Source: Brachypodium distachyon (Eukaryota; Streptophyta; Magnoliopsida; Poales; Poaceae). Taken from it: 64,000 nucleotides of DNA. The translations under genes were made by a program, and so were the position numbers. This document shows positions 49,563-58,918 of the stretch, one piece after another. Position 1 is the stretch's first letter. Each line of letters opens with the position of its first letter. The notes under the pieces were generated by a model. The model ran no database searches, was not told the DNA's origin, and saw only the letters and a program-made list of their open reading frames with translations. The DNA is taken from contig NC_016131.3 of assembly GCF_000005505.3 (NCBI RefSeq), positions 71,899,855 through 71,963,854 on the forward strand, written 5' to 3'.

Positions 49563-50027
49563 ATGAGGATCCACCCGACGTCGACGCCGGCGGCAGACAA
49601 GATGAAGAAGGACCTGCGGAGGCTGCCGCACGTGTACAGCAAGGTGCTCGAGCTGCCTCTGCCCGCCGACGCCCACGTCGCCGCCTTCGAATCCCCCGCG
49701 GCGTTCCACTTCGTCGCACCCGGCTCCGGCGCGGCCAGCGAGGTGTGGGCGCGCACGGTGAGGATCCACCCCGGCGTCGTCAAGGTGGTGGTGCAAGCTG
49801 CCGGAGCCGGCGACGAGGATGATGATGACGGCATGGAGCTCGACAGGTGGAGGTCCCGGCTGCCCGAGGAGAGCTGCCCGGCGATGGCGGTGGCCGGGTT
49901 CGTCGACGGGCGGCTTGTCGTCACGGTGCCGAAGAGCACCGGAGGCGACGCCGGTGAAGGGGAAGATGGAGCTTGGAAGTTCTGCAATGGAGGAGAGATT
50001 ACTGGGAAACTTGTGGTTGTACAGTAG
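49563..50027 (+). CDS. Small HSP20-like superfamily protein (tentative)
   Basis: Single exon, 154 residues. The layout suggests an alpha-crystallin-like beta fold: RRLPHVYSKVLELPLPADAH, then a hydrophobic middle with VWARTVRIHPGVVKVVVQ, an acidic loop (DEDDDDG), then AMAVAGFVDGRLVVTVPK. The final strand resembles the D-G-x-L-x-[IV]-x-[VI]-P segment of small heat-shock proteins. It lacks a clear C-terminal I-x-I motif and has no obvious N-terminal arm, so it may be a divergent, non-chaperone member. Codon use is strongly GC-biased as in grass single-exon genes, which supports a real gene. The TATA box at 49462 is well placed. The family call is inference from pattern only. Confidence 0.6.
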   Translation: MRIHPTSTPAADKMKKDLRRLPHVYSKVLELPLPADAHVAAFESPAAFHFVAPGSGAASEVWARTVRIHPGVVKVVVQAAGAGDEDDDDGMELDRWRSRLPEESCPAMAVAGFVDGRLVVTVPKSTGGDAGEGEDGAWKFCNGGEITGKLVVVQ

Positions 50028-51576
50028 AATTACCAGCGATCGAGTAGTAATAGTGTGTGTATGAGCGCTAATTGCTCATCTGGTTTATCTGATTCTGGTA
50101 TACTAGCTTCTTGCCATCTTTCTTCTTTTTGGTAAAGATGGGGATGCTTCATGTTCTTCCTTGCCTGGCCTTCTTACGTCCTTCTGAGCATATGGAAGAA
50201 CCAGCTGTTGTGAAGTCTGTGCATCTACCTGCTTTCCTTGGAATCAACTGTACATAAGTTGTGAGGAATCCTTTGCTGGAACTCATTTACTTGGTTGATC
50301 CCTTGATGCACCTTGGATTAGATGGGAGTAATCTTCCCAGATCTCCTCAGTTATTGTGCCATTCTATTCCGAAGGTCAGTTGCAAACAGGAATCATAGGA
50401 CCATTTGGTTGGTCCAGCAGTTCAAATCTGACCTATATCACCAATAGTATATGGTGTCCAGGAGCCAAGCGAATGTTAGTTCTACTTCTACCGACAACAT
50501 TCTTATTCGATAATTATGCATCACTAAACTTTATACAGATAATTTCACAAAGACGGTGAGATTCTCTTGGGACCATACAAAGCTGAAAGGGAAAAATTAG
50601 CTCTGGCCGCTTTCACTTGGTTGATATTTGTGGTCATTTGATCAAGTCTGGCTGCCGGTCGTTGTCTATCCCACTTATCTTCCCTTTTCTAACTGTCGTC
50701 TCATCTCTTTCTATGGGCAATTAAGACCTTTCGCATCCCTTCTCCCTTCCAAATATACAATTATTGTAATTTAATCGGCGTAATGTGTGCAGAAAACAAC
50801 CATAACTCCAGAAGCAATGAAGCAGATTTTAGGTGACAAGGTACCCACCAAGAACAAAGATGAATCTAGTGTCCTCCCATTCATTTGCAGATCTGCTAAG
50901 TTAGATTGTAACAGATTGTCTCTTCTTGCTTAAGTTGGTTGAGATAATCCAGAGAAGCCCACGTCAAGTTATCTTATCTTCCTACCTAGTACACCATGTA
51001 TGAACATTAGATGGTTTGAAAGTAACGTAGTGTATCTTACTGGCTGCAGTAAAATTTCTCATTTTGCTAATTGGGGGCCTACAGAGTACTCTGAGTATGT
51101 TTTAGTACATGAATCAAAAGAATGGAAGCAAAATATTCAATATTTCTGGAAATTACTTCAGACAAGGGGCTATCACATTCACATATACCACATCATGTTT
51201 TACAATCAAGAGGGTTTGCTATAAAGAGCTTCTGATATGACAACGCATCAAATCAGCAAGATCTAGCAAACTCGTACCTAGATGACATGTTAGGCTGCTA
51301 ACAACACTTCAGCCCAATCCACCTCTCATTGATGTTCTTTCCAAGTGTAACGCCTCTTGCAAAATCGAGGTTAAAACCTCTTCTCACTATAGAAACAGAC
51401 ACAGATTCTAAAGCTATGTGACATCTTCGCCAAATAGATACAGCTGCACTACCAAGCAACGCCCAGCTAAGTTTGTTCTTCTCACGCTAACAATCCGACA
51501 TGATACTTTATCTCTGTGAGAGATCTTTCCTAAACCATGGTGTGCCACCCTCCCCTTCTTGTCTCTGTCCCTGACC
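50028..51576. other. Intergenic DNA, no gene recognised
   Basis: AT-rich; no coding domains. It holds the 3' flanks of the convergent HSP20-like and PPR genes. Confidence 0.5.
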
Positions 51577-53045
51577 TCATGCAAATCCAGCTTCCCTCAT
51601 ATCTTTTATGGTTGAATCAAGTGGTTGATGTAAATCAAACCTCCGAAATCCAGCAACCAATATATCATAGGTAGAACGGGTGAGCCTGTACAAACTTCGG
51701 ATGCGGTTTAAGAACATGTCCAACCTATCAAAATCCTTTTGACGAAAATATGAACATATGACAGCCTCAACATCCTCTGGGCACATAAACGTCATGCCAT
51801 CATCAAACATCCGGCATATTGCATTTTCCATATCTGGCAAGCGATCTGTACTAGCATAGAACCTAATAATTCCAGAATGCAGTCGTGTCACAGAACTCAA
51901 GTCCACTCCCGTTTGTATCAAGGCAAGCAGTTGCTCCATTTGATCAACTTCACATCCATCCAAGCACAATCTTGTTAGCCTGCCCACAGTAGCTTTATTC
52001 AGCTCCCAATTGCCATCACTAAATTTTTTTATGAATCTCTTGACCCTATTAGCCTCCTTTGTTCTAGAAAGCACCTCAAGCTGGGCCTCCAAAATAGTAA
52101 AGTTCGGCTTAATTTCAAAGGAAATCATTTCTTCAAAAACTACCTCATCATCATCTAGCCTGTTCAACCGAACAAGTCCAACTATCAAAGATTCAAAAGT
52201 TTGAATACTTGGAATGAATTCTGCATTCTTTGCAGCCAAGTACCAGCTCATCATAGCATCACCACTTCCGATTCGCGAGAATGCAGATATGAAGGCATCA
52301 TATGTAGCAGAGTCAGGTTTGCAGTCCTCCATGCCTTCCATGGTCTCGTATAAGGTCACTGCAGCAAGGAGATCTCCAACTGACAGGAAAGCATTAATAA
52401 GGGCATTGAAAATGCCAGTGTTCAGTTGAATTCCCTGTGCCTCCACACCCTCGAAGACTCTCATTGCAAGTGCTGCATTCCTTGTCTCTCCGCAGAAACG
52501 GATGATTGTCGAGTAAGGTTCACAGCTATGATTATGAACCCCTTCCTTCAGTAGCTTCTCTAGCTTCCATTCCAAGACCTAATCCAATGTTGGCCCCATG
52601 TTAGTTTGCCCTAATAAAGGTTTTATTTATACCATATACAAAAAAGAACATCTTGTGAATTAGGGGAAATAATAGCGCAAACTCACTGGATATCATCACA
52701 AATGAATTGCAGTTTGCAGATCTGATATTTGCCGCAGCTACTAAAATAAAACAACCATGAAACACATAGATGGATTGGAAGTACGGCAAATAAAAAGTTT
52801 CTTACGAGGTGAGCCTTGCCGAGGGAGGAAGCGCGGAGGAGGGCCGCGGCCAGGGGCTCCCAGAAGGCGGCGTCGCGGTGCGGCGCCGAGGAGCTCGCCT
52901 CCTCCATGGTGGCCTTAACGCGGAACTCCGGCTCCGCGACCAGCCGCGCGAGCAGGGGTGCGTCCGCGCCCGCGTCCGCGCCTGAAGCGGCGGCTGCAGT
53001 CCTTATCCCGCGCCACAGGCGCCGGCGAGCGGCGGCGATCGCCAT
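51577..53045 (-). CDS. Pentatricopeptide repeat (PPR) protein, probably organellar
   Basis: Two exons, 53045-52806 and 52578-51577, give 413 residues. The 227-bp intron has GTAAGA at the donor and GGATTAG at the acceptor. The N-terminus MAIAAARRRLWRGIRTAAAA is Arg/Ala-rich without acidic residues, as in mitochondrial or plastid presequences. The middle shows PPR-like helical pairs of about 35 residues: PYSTIIRFCGETRNAALAMR, IFNALINAFLSVGDLLAAV, TYDAFISAFSRIGSGDAM and TFESLIVGLVRLNRLDDDEV. No E, DYW or SMR domain, so it looks like a P-class member that binds organelle RNA. The C-terminal 150 residues have weaker repeats. The RNA target is unknown. Intact. Confidence 0.85.
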
Positions 53046-53212
53046 CGATAAACTCGCAGCAACGTCCTCCTTTTCCCTTTTCGTTTGAGGATCAGGCCCA
53101 GTGGCCCATGTAGAACTCTAGCTCAGTTTGGCCAACTACTAACTCAGAACTTCAGAAGGAACTACGGAGTATTTCAGATGGGCTTCTTAAATCGTCAGCC
53201 CGAGACTGTGGG

Positions 53213-53256
53213 GGCCTGACATGAGATTTTTTTTTTGCAAGGCCTGACATGAGATT
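53213..53256 (+). mobile_element. Micro-insertion with 16-bp target duplication
   Basis: GGCCTGACATGAGATT at 53213-53228 and 53241-53256, perfect, flanks 12 bp of eight T then GCAA. Confidence 0.8.
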
Positions 53257-53284
53257 CTCCTTGTGTGAGAAGCTTTCGGCGCAT

Positions 53285-53325
53285 TTATTTATCGTGCTAG
53301 CTCTAAAAAAATTATTTATTGTGCT
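53285..53325 (+). mobile_element. Micro-insertion with 14-bp target duplication
   Basis: TTATTTATCGTGCT (53285-53298) and TTATTTATTGTGCT (53312-53325) flank 13 bp, AGCTCT plus seven A. Confidence 0.7.
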
Positions 53326-53473
53326 ATGTTCATCCATTTTTTAATCTCAATTTGTGCAGTGGCTTATGGCAGAACAGGCAATTCATGAAAAAAAAGGCAC
53401 CATAATTGATTAATGCACACATGCACTTTATTTCTGAGACCATCAACTCAAGATGAACAGATTAAGAAACTGG

Positions 53474-53907
53474 TCACCACCCGCAATCCACGCAGTGGCA
53501 TAAGCCAGCATCGCAGTACCCACGGTTGTTGCCCTCGAGACGGCAATCCTGATCGCATGTTGCAGAGTCATGACACGGTCGGTTGGTACGGTCATCCTTG
53601 CACTTACACTGAACCGTATCTGTGCACACATATGTAAATACAACAAATTAGGTACGGTTAATCCACGTTGTCAAAACAGAAGAAACGTTATTCTCCCTCC
53701 GTCTGAAAATAAGTGATGTGGATTTGTATAAAAATCTATATAAATTCACGCCACTTATTTTGGGACGGAAGCAGTATATCGAATGATACATATTATCAAG
53801 AAAGGTAGCTTATAAAGATTGGCTACATGTGTTGTTTCGTTACCGCAAGACATGAGCAGTGCCAGTAGCAAGATGGATGCGATAACGACGGTGGTCTTGC
53901 AAGCCAT
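53474..53907 (-). CDS. Defensin-like cysteine-rich secreted peptide
   Basis: Two exons, 53907-53844 and 53619-53474, give 69 residues. Exon 1 encodes a signal peptide (MACKTTVVIASILLLALLMS), and the intron falls just after it in phase 1, the usual arrangement for plant defensin-like genes. Exon 2 gives the mature part, starting DTVQCKCKDD, with CHDSATCDQDC, RGYCDAGLCHC and a final VDCGW. That is nine cysteines, plus one at the presumed cleavage site. The CxC pairs and late GxCxC resemble the cysteine-stabilised fold of plant defensin-like peptides. An antimicrobial or signalling role is inferred from the class only. A TATA box lies at 53949-53956. The second exon alone is too short to be found by length-based gene callers. 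Confidence 0.8.
53693..53774. mobile_element. Short Stowaway-type MITE, ~82 bp
   Basis: CTCCCTCCGTCTGAAAATAA at the left; TTATTTTGGGACGGAAGCAG at the right. Inverted inner arms include AAGTG/CACTT and GTGGATTT/AATTCAC. It lies in the intron of the cysteine-rich peptide gene. Confidence 0.8.
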
Positions 53908-53948
53908 GGTGAAAACTTTGGATGTGGTGTTTGTGTTATCTTGACCTC

Positions 53949-53956
53949 TTTATATA
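53949..53956 (-). promoter_or_regulatory. TATA box of the cysteine-rich peptide gene
   Basis: Minus strand TATATAAA, 42 bp upstream of the ATG at 53907. It implies a very short leader. Confidence 0.65.
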
Positions 53957-54363
53957 GGAACGGAACCACACTTATCTTCCTTCGCAAGATCATTTATTTG
54001 TCGCTATATTTGTACCCCATCGCAATAAATTGTGGCCCTGGTATTGATTAGTTGCTGAGGATTGAAAACAGATATGCATGATGCTTTATGGTCAATCCAC
54101 GCATGAGTACTTCATAGTGTTCATCTATATCCAGCTATTGAATTAATTGTTAAAAGGAAGCGATTTTCGGGGATTTGGAAATGAGCACACTAATTAATTA
54201 ATAATGATGGATGATTAATCGGACAGATTTGGTAAGAGTTGCGGGGAAAATTAATTTGGGAAATGTTTAGTACTAGCATTCGGGCTGGGGAGAGAAAATC
54301 TTCGCACAGGGCACGAGGAGGGTCTCACATAACGATGGTGATCTCGTCCATGGGTCCATGTTA

Positions 54364-54443
54364 GTTGTCTTTGTCTAGCTTCTCTGCTGAATTTTCCGGT
54401 GCAACGAGGTTCGATCTGCTGCTAACTTCAGTACGCGTGGTAT
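54364..54443 (+). repeat. Copy of the F-box gene 3' UTR
   Basis: 80 bp nearly identical to 55975-56050, which lies 56 bp after the stop of the F-box gene. It includes TTTGTCTAGCTTCTCTGCTG and AACTTCAGTACGCGTGGTAT in both places. It lacks an F-box reading frame upstream, so it is probably the remnant of a lost tandem gene copy. Confidence 0.85.
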
Positions 54444-54519
54444 CGATGTCCTGTGCTGTGCTCGGGGCTTCATCTTGATTTCTGATGCAAGTTTGACAGA
54501 AGCTTGACGACACTCTCGT

Positions 54520-54941
54520 TTTTTTTGACGAAATGCAGCAGCGCGCTTTTCATTAGTTAAGCAGAGGAAAAAAACAAAGTTTCATATAGAGCTATTTACA
54601 TAAATAGCAACAGAAAGGGGGTGTGGGATAAAGATACAATACTCACTCGGGAGGGCGAATCCTATGAAACCAACAACTACCAATCATCTAAAATAGACGA
54701 CCGTTTTGCATCCGGCGAGCTGCCATGCCCGGAGCTCATCGAGAGATAGATCACAGAGGATGTCCACAGCTCTTTGCTTAGATTGAAAGACCCTTAGGTT
54801 GCGCTCGAGCCATAGCTGCCACCACCCAAGCATGATGATTGCACCTCGCAGCTTCAAATTACATCTCCTGTCCTCGGACAGCCACCAGTCGGCAAGATGA
54901 GCACATTGGTCTTTGACAGAAGAGAAATCCAGAATTAGAAT
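54520..54941 (-). mobile_element. 5'-truncated LINE with 11-bp target duplication
   Basis: Flanked by GACACTCTCGT at 54509-54519 and 54942-54952. Read on the minus strand it begins inside the reading frame near SVKDQCAHLADWW. It encodes the C-terminus of a LINE ORF2-type protein (WWQLWLERNLRVFQ), stops at 54684, and ends with a short 3' UTR and an A-run at about 54526-54520. Only the last 422 bp were inserted, a typical truncated target-primed event. Confidence 0.85.
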
Positions 54942-55106
54942 GACACTCTCGTCTTCAATCATGGGTATTGCTCCCGAGCGAAATAGCGCCCAGGGGGGTG
55001 ACAGGCGACTGGGACCCAGCGCCAATGGAAGGATGCAACACGGTCGATCTGGCAAAATTCCAACCTCGCTCATAGTCGGTCAAGGATTCGAGCTAAGCTC
55101 GTACTG

Positions 55107-55114
55107 TATATATT
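55107..55114 (+). promoter_or_regulatory. Possible TATA box of the F-box gene
   Basis: TATATATT 62 bp before the ATG at 55176, in an otherwise mixed sequence. Confidence 0.4.
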
Positions 55115-55175
55115 ACGGAAGTACACACGGCAAAACCCTAGCTAATTTGATCGATCGATCGATCGACCTCGATCA

Positions 55176-55919
55176 ATGTCTCCGCCGCCACCGATGCCGG
55201 TGGCTCGTCCTCACCCTCAAACCCGACGGCAACGGCGACGACGCGTCAAAGGCCGAACGGTCCACGTCGACGTGTTCAACTACTACCTGGACTACCTGCT
55301 GCCGCCGGCGGCGCAGGAGGCGGTGCCGGACTGGACGGAGCTCCCGCTGGACGTGACCCTGAGGATCCTCCGCTGCCTGGACCCCGCCGAGCTCCTCGGC
55401 CGCGCCGCGCGGGTCTGCCGCTTCTGGCGCCAAGCCACGCGCGACGAGCCGGAGCTCTGGCGCCGCATCGACACGCGCGCCTGCTCCCGGGACCTCCCCC
55501 TCGACGGCTTCGCTCGGGAGGCCGTGCGCCGCAGCGCTGGCCGGGGCGAGGGCTGCCCCCACTTGGAGTCCCTTGACATACGCAGTTGCGGCAATATCAC
55601 CATGGATGATGCCCTGCAAGCCAAGTGTGCCAGGATCAAGATAAAGACACTCCGTATGCATAGATCAAAAGGTACTGTCCCTGATCTGGAGGACTTGCAG
55701 TCTGGCAGCAGCATCAGTGTTTGCAGTACATGTATGATGTCTGAATATTTCTGGAAGCTAAGAAGAGAAGAGAGGGAATTAGAAAGGGAGAAAAATGGCA
55801 TTGCAGACTCCGACGATCACTATGATCCTTATTACTACTATCTTAGTGTCCTCGACGATGCCCATCTTGAAGAGCATGGCAGGGTGCTTGGCAAGAGCAT
55901 GCGGAGGTATAACCTGTGA
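55176..55919 (+). CDS. F-box protein, SKIP19-like group, shortened
   Basis: Single exon, 247 residues. The F-box is clear at about 51-98: [36 protein letters not shown] and PELWRRID. It would bind SKP1 in an SCF ubiquitin ligase. The sequence then reads [29 protein letters not shown]. In this family, as I know it, several leucine-rich repeats separate the VRRSAG segment from the last repeat. Here they are missing without a frame break, so an internal deletion is likely. The C-terminal acidic and Tyr-rich tail ([13 protein letters not shown]) is normal for the group. Substrate recognition may be changed or lost. A copy of its 3' UTR lies upstream at 54364. Confidence 0.8.
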   Translation: MSPPPPMPVARPHPQTRRQRRRRVKGRTVHVDVFNYYLDYLLPPAAQEAVPDWTELPLDVTLRILRCLDPAELLGRAARVCRFWRQATRDEPELWRRIDTRACSRDLPLDGFAREAVRRSAGRGEGCPHLESLDIRSCGNITMDDALQAKCARIKIKTLRMHRSKGTVPDLEDLQSGSSISVCSTCMMSEYFWKLRREERELEREKNGIADSDDHYDPYYYYLSVLDDAHLEEHGRVLGKSMRRYNL

Positions 55920-55974
55920 AGGGAATGGAATATTGCTATGCTGCCCTGGATGTTTCGATGGAAGTGGCACAGAT

Positions 55975-56050
55975 GTTGTCTTTGTCTAGCTTCTCTGCTG
56001 AATTTTCCGGGGCAACCAGGTTCGGCTGCTAACTTCAGTACGCGTGGTAT
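55975..56050 (+). repeat. 3' UTR segment duplicated upstream at 54364
   Basis: 76 bp; partner of 54364-54443, differing by a 4-bp gap and a few bases. Confidence 0.85.
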
Positions 56051-56731
56051 ATGAGTTTGCATCTACTAGAACTAGCTACTCTTGAGGATGAAATGTCACT
56101 CAAGGATGTTATGGTGATGAGACTAGCCGTTTTGTGGAGCGTCTACGCGAACTGCTGCAGATGCCTGCTTTTATGAAGTGTCACGTACAGCTGTATCACT
56201 GGAAGATGGCATCGAAATGAGAGTACCGGCGATTTGCAGTTATTTTCAGCGATAAATTGACATTCTTAGACTCTCCGTTAACAGAGTTGCTCATGAGTTT
56301 TTTTGGGGGGGTTTGTTTTGCGCTGATATGAGATTGTTTTGTTAGTTTGCTAGGACGAGAAGGATAGGCGATGTTTCGCATTTCCCGTGTGCCTGTAAAC
56401 GTCAATAATAACCCTTCTTACACATTCTGGACGTACCTGAGTAGAGGTCTCTCTTCTCTTTGGGCTGGAAGCCTGCAACACGGTCGCTCTGTCGCCTCTC
56501 CTGCATACGTGCAGCTCATCGGCGGACACGAGGAAATGCCACGCGCGCGGGCTTCAGGGGAAACGGACCACGTACGCCGCCGCTCGTCTAGCAACACCGC
56601 TTTCGCGCGTGGCACCTGGCGCCGCTCCTCCCCCTGGCTTGCCTCCACGTCTCCACCCCCTATATACCGACACTAGCTTGCCCTTCTAGGAGCTCACACT
56701 CTGCACACACAGATATGCACGCCAAACGCCA
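56051..56731. other. Spacer and LEA promoter
   Basis: No gene. An ACGTG core at 56507-56511 and a CCACGTAC at about 56567 are ABRE-like and lie within 230 bp of the TATA box, as expected for a seed or drought-responsive LEA gene. Confidence 0.4.
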
Positions 56732-56739
56732 TATATAAA
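56732..56739 (+). promoter_or_regulatory. TATA box of the LEA gene
   Basis: TATATAAA. Transcription should start near 56,765, at or beside the in-frame ATG at 56765. This argues for the next in-frame ATG, at 56879, as the translation start. Confidence 0.65.
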
Positions 56740-56878
56740 CCCCCAGAAACATCCCCCACGCACCATGTCGCTCGCGAGATTTCTCAGCCACACTCACCTA
56801 GTCACCAACTTCCGCACACTCAGATCAGCAACGAGCCAAGTAGTAGCAGTAGTAATATCCAGGCGGTCGGTCGCGAAG

Positions 56879-57775
56879 ATGAGCCAGGGGCAGCCGCAGC
56901 CGAGGAGGCCCTCTGCCGGTGGTGACCAGCAGCAACACCAGGACCAGGACCAGGCCGGCGGCGCGATCCGGTACGGCGACGTGTTCCCGGGGGCCGTTCA
57001 CGGCGGGCTCGCGGAGAAGCCGGTTTCGCCGCAGGACGCGGCCACGATGCAGTCGGCAGAGAACCTCGTCTTCGGCGCGACGCTCAAGGGCGGCCCCGCC
57101 GCCGCCATGCAGTCCGCGGCCTCCCGCAACGAGCGCACGGGCGCCGTCGCCCACGACCAGGCCACCGTCCAGAAGCAGGGCGTGTGCGTCCCCGGCGCGC
57201 GCGTCGTCACCGAGTTCGTGGCTGGGCAGGCCGTGGGGCAGTACCTGGCGCCGGACGCCGATGCCGATGCTGACGACGCGGCGCCGTCGAAGATAACGAT
57301 CGGGGAGGCGCTGGAGGCGGCGTCGTTCGCGGCGGGGAGGCGGCCCGTGGAGCGCAGCGATGCGGCGGCGATACAGGCGGCGGAGGTCAGGGCCACGGGG
57401 CTTGACGTGAACGTCCCCGGTGGCTTGGCCGCGCAGGCGCAGAAGGCGGCTGATGCCAACGAGAGGGCCGCAAGCGACCGGGACAAGACCATGCTCGGCG
57501 ACGTCCTCTCGGTTTGTATACTGTTGCCATGATGTCTGTTCTGTTTTGTTTATTTACAGTGATCTTGGAGATGTTGTTGATGATCTTGACTTGCGTTTGG
57601 TGCGTGTGTGTAGAATGCGACGGAGAAGCTGCTGGCGGACAAGGCGGTGGAGAGCGAGGACGCGGCGAGGGTGGCGTTCGCGGAGGCGAGGAACAAGGAG
57701 GACGCCACGGCCAGGCCTGGCGGCGTCGCCGCGTCCATGGCCGCCGCCGCGCGGATCAACCGCGACACTGCGTAA
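56879..57775 (+). CDS. Seed maturation protein (SMP), LEA D-34 type
   Basis: Exons 56879-57511 and 57614-57775 give 264 residues; the intron is TCG|GTTTGT...GTGTGTAG|AAT. LEA D-34 proteins are hydrophilic, accumulate in embryos and dehydrating tissue, and are thought to protect proteins and membranes; location is cytosol or nucleus. Three SMP-type units are visible: IRYGDVFPGAVHGGLAEKPV with DAATMQSAENLVFG, ITIGEALEAASFAAGRRPVE with DAAAIQAAEVRA, and MLGDVLSNATEKLLADKAV with DAARVAFAEARN. The start MSQGQPQPRRP is the usual one for the family; an in-frame ATG at 56765 would add 38 residues but lies at the predicted transcription start. Intact. ABRE-like sites upstream fit ABA control. Confidence 0.92.
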
Positions 57776-58620
57776 GGCCGGTATCACGCGGCGCGCCAGC
57801 GTCTGGCACTGGCACGTACGTCCTGCATATGTTGTAGCAGCATCTACTGTTTCGTGCAAGCGTACGTCTTAGTTTCGTGCAGTCATAGCTTAGTCGGGAG
57901 TCAAAACTTCTGGTCATATGACTGATGAGTCTGTAAACAGTACTAGCTCTGTAAGTCTGTATCCGCCAACACGGTCGAGTCGTGCAATGTACAAAAAATA
58001 AAAAATCGTGCTGCCTGCCACGTGCTCTATATGCGGTTCTCTGCGTGCATGCGTGCGTGCTCCCGCCCGTACAGCTTCGTTCCCCGTGCCCACGTCCATG
58101 CTCGCGTGGCACACATGCAGGTTCCTCGGGTCGACGCGTCGCGTCACGTGTTTTTTCTTTTCTTTTTTGAGAACGACCTATCACGCATCTCGTGCTTGTA
58201 CAATTTTTTGTTTTAGCGGAGTGCTTTTTCTAAGTGGGTTTAGCGGAGTGCTTGTACAAGATGAATCGGGTGCAGTGCGGCCTTCTGTTCCTGTGGGCCG
58301 GGGCCGTAAATCCACTGCTCGTTGGCCCGGAACCCCAGTATGCGCCAAGCCCATGGCCGTATACATGGGTCGATCGGGAGTTCAATGCCATGAATGTCAT
58401 CCAGGCCGTTCGTGGCTGCTTGCGGGTACTGGAGGCCGAGCGAACGGAGGGAGGGGGAGGGTGCGGCCCAGAAGAAAAAGGGCAAACGAAAACGACCTAG
58501 TTCGCGCTGGTTCGGGTAACCTGGGGGGGGCGGCTGGGGGCAGAGAGATACGGGCTTCGGCCTAGGGGTTGGTTTTGTATTATTTTTTTCCGCTAACCTT
58601 GTGTAGTTTAAAATTACAGG
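57776..58620. other. LEA 3' flank, no further gene
   Basis: GC-moderate DNA with several overlapping frames in both strands but no recognisable domain. Confidence 0.45.
58212..58253 (+). mobile_element. Micro-insertion with 15-bp target duplication
   Basis: TTTAGCGGAGTGCTT at 58212-58226 and 58239-58253, perfect, flanks TTTCTAAGTGGG (minus strand CCCACTTAG then A-run). Confidence 0.65.
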
Positions 58621-58807
58621 AATTCAAATATGGCTTTATAACGCCATTTGAACTCCGAAGGGTTCCAGAAATTTATAGTAACTCAAAATATCCAATATGG
58701 TATTAGGGAAAATAGTTTCCAACAGAAATTACTTTTATAAATACATCAGAAATTCAACTAAGCTGCGAATAAATGTGTAACATCTTTCAATGCTCCAACA
58801 ATTTCCC

Positions 58808-58918
58808 ACATTAATTTGAACAGGTGTAAACTATATAATATGTTAACAACTTTATATTATTTCATCTTTTTATTGATTTAAATAAATGTTAGAGAAAACA
58901 TTTCAAAATGATTCAGTG
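58808..58918 (+). repeat. Direct repeat, left copy (partner at 60866)
   Basis: Shares ATTAATTTGAACAGGTGT, ATTTAAATAAA and GTTAGAGAAAACATTTC with 60866-60982. The partner has small insertions and point differences. Spacing is 2.06 kb. Confidence 0.8.

Noticed and set aside
54942..55073. N-terminal part of a frame starting MSEVGILPDRP that continues into the LINE
   Set aside because: It lies outside the LINE's right target duplication, so it is host flank read by chance into the LINE frame.
56765..56878. N-terminal extension of the LEA protein from the ATG at 56765
   Set aside because: The TATA box at 56732 puts the transcription start at about this ATG, and the family normally begins at the MSQGQ-type start at 56879.
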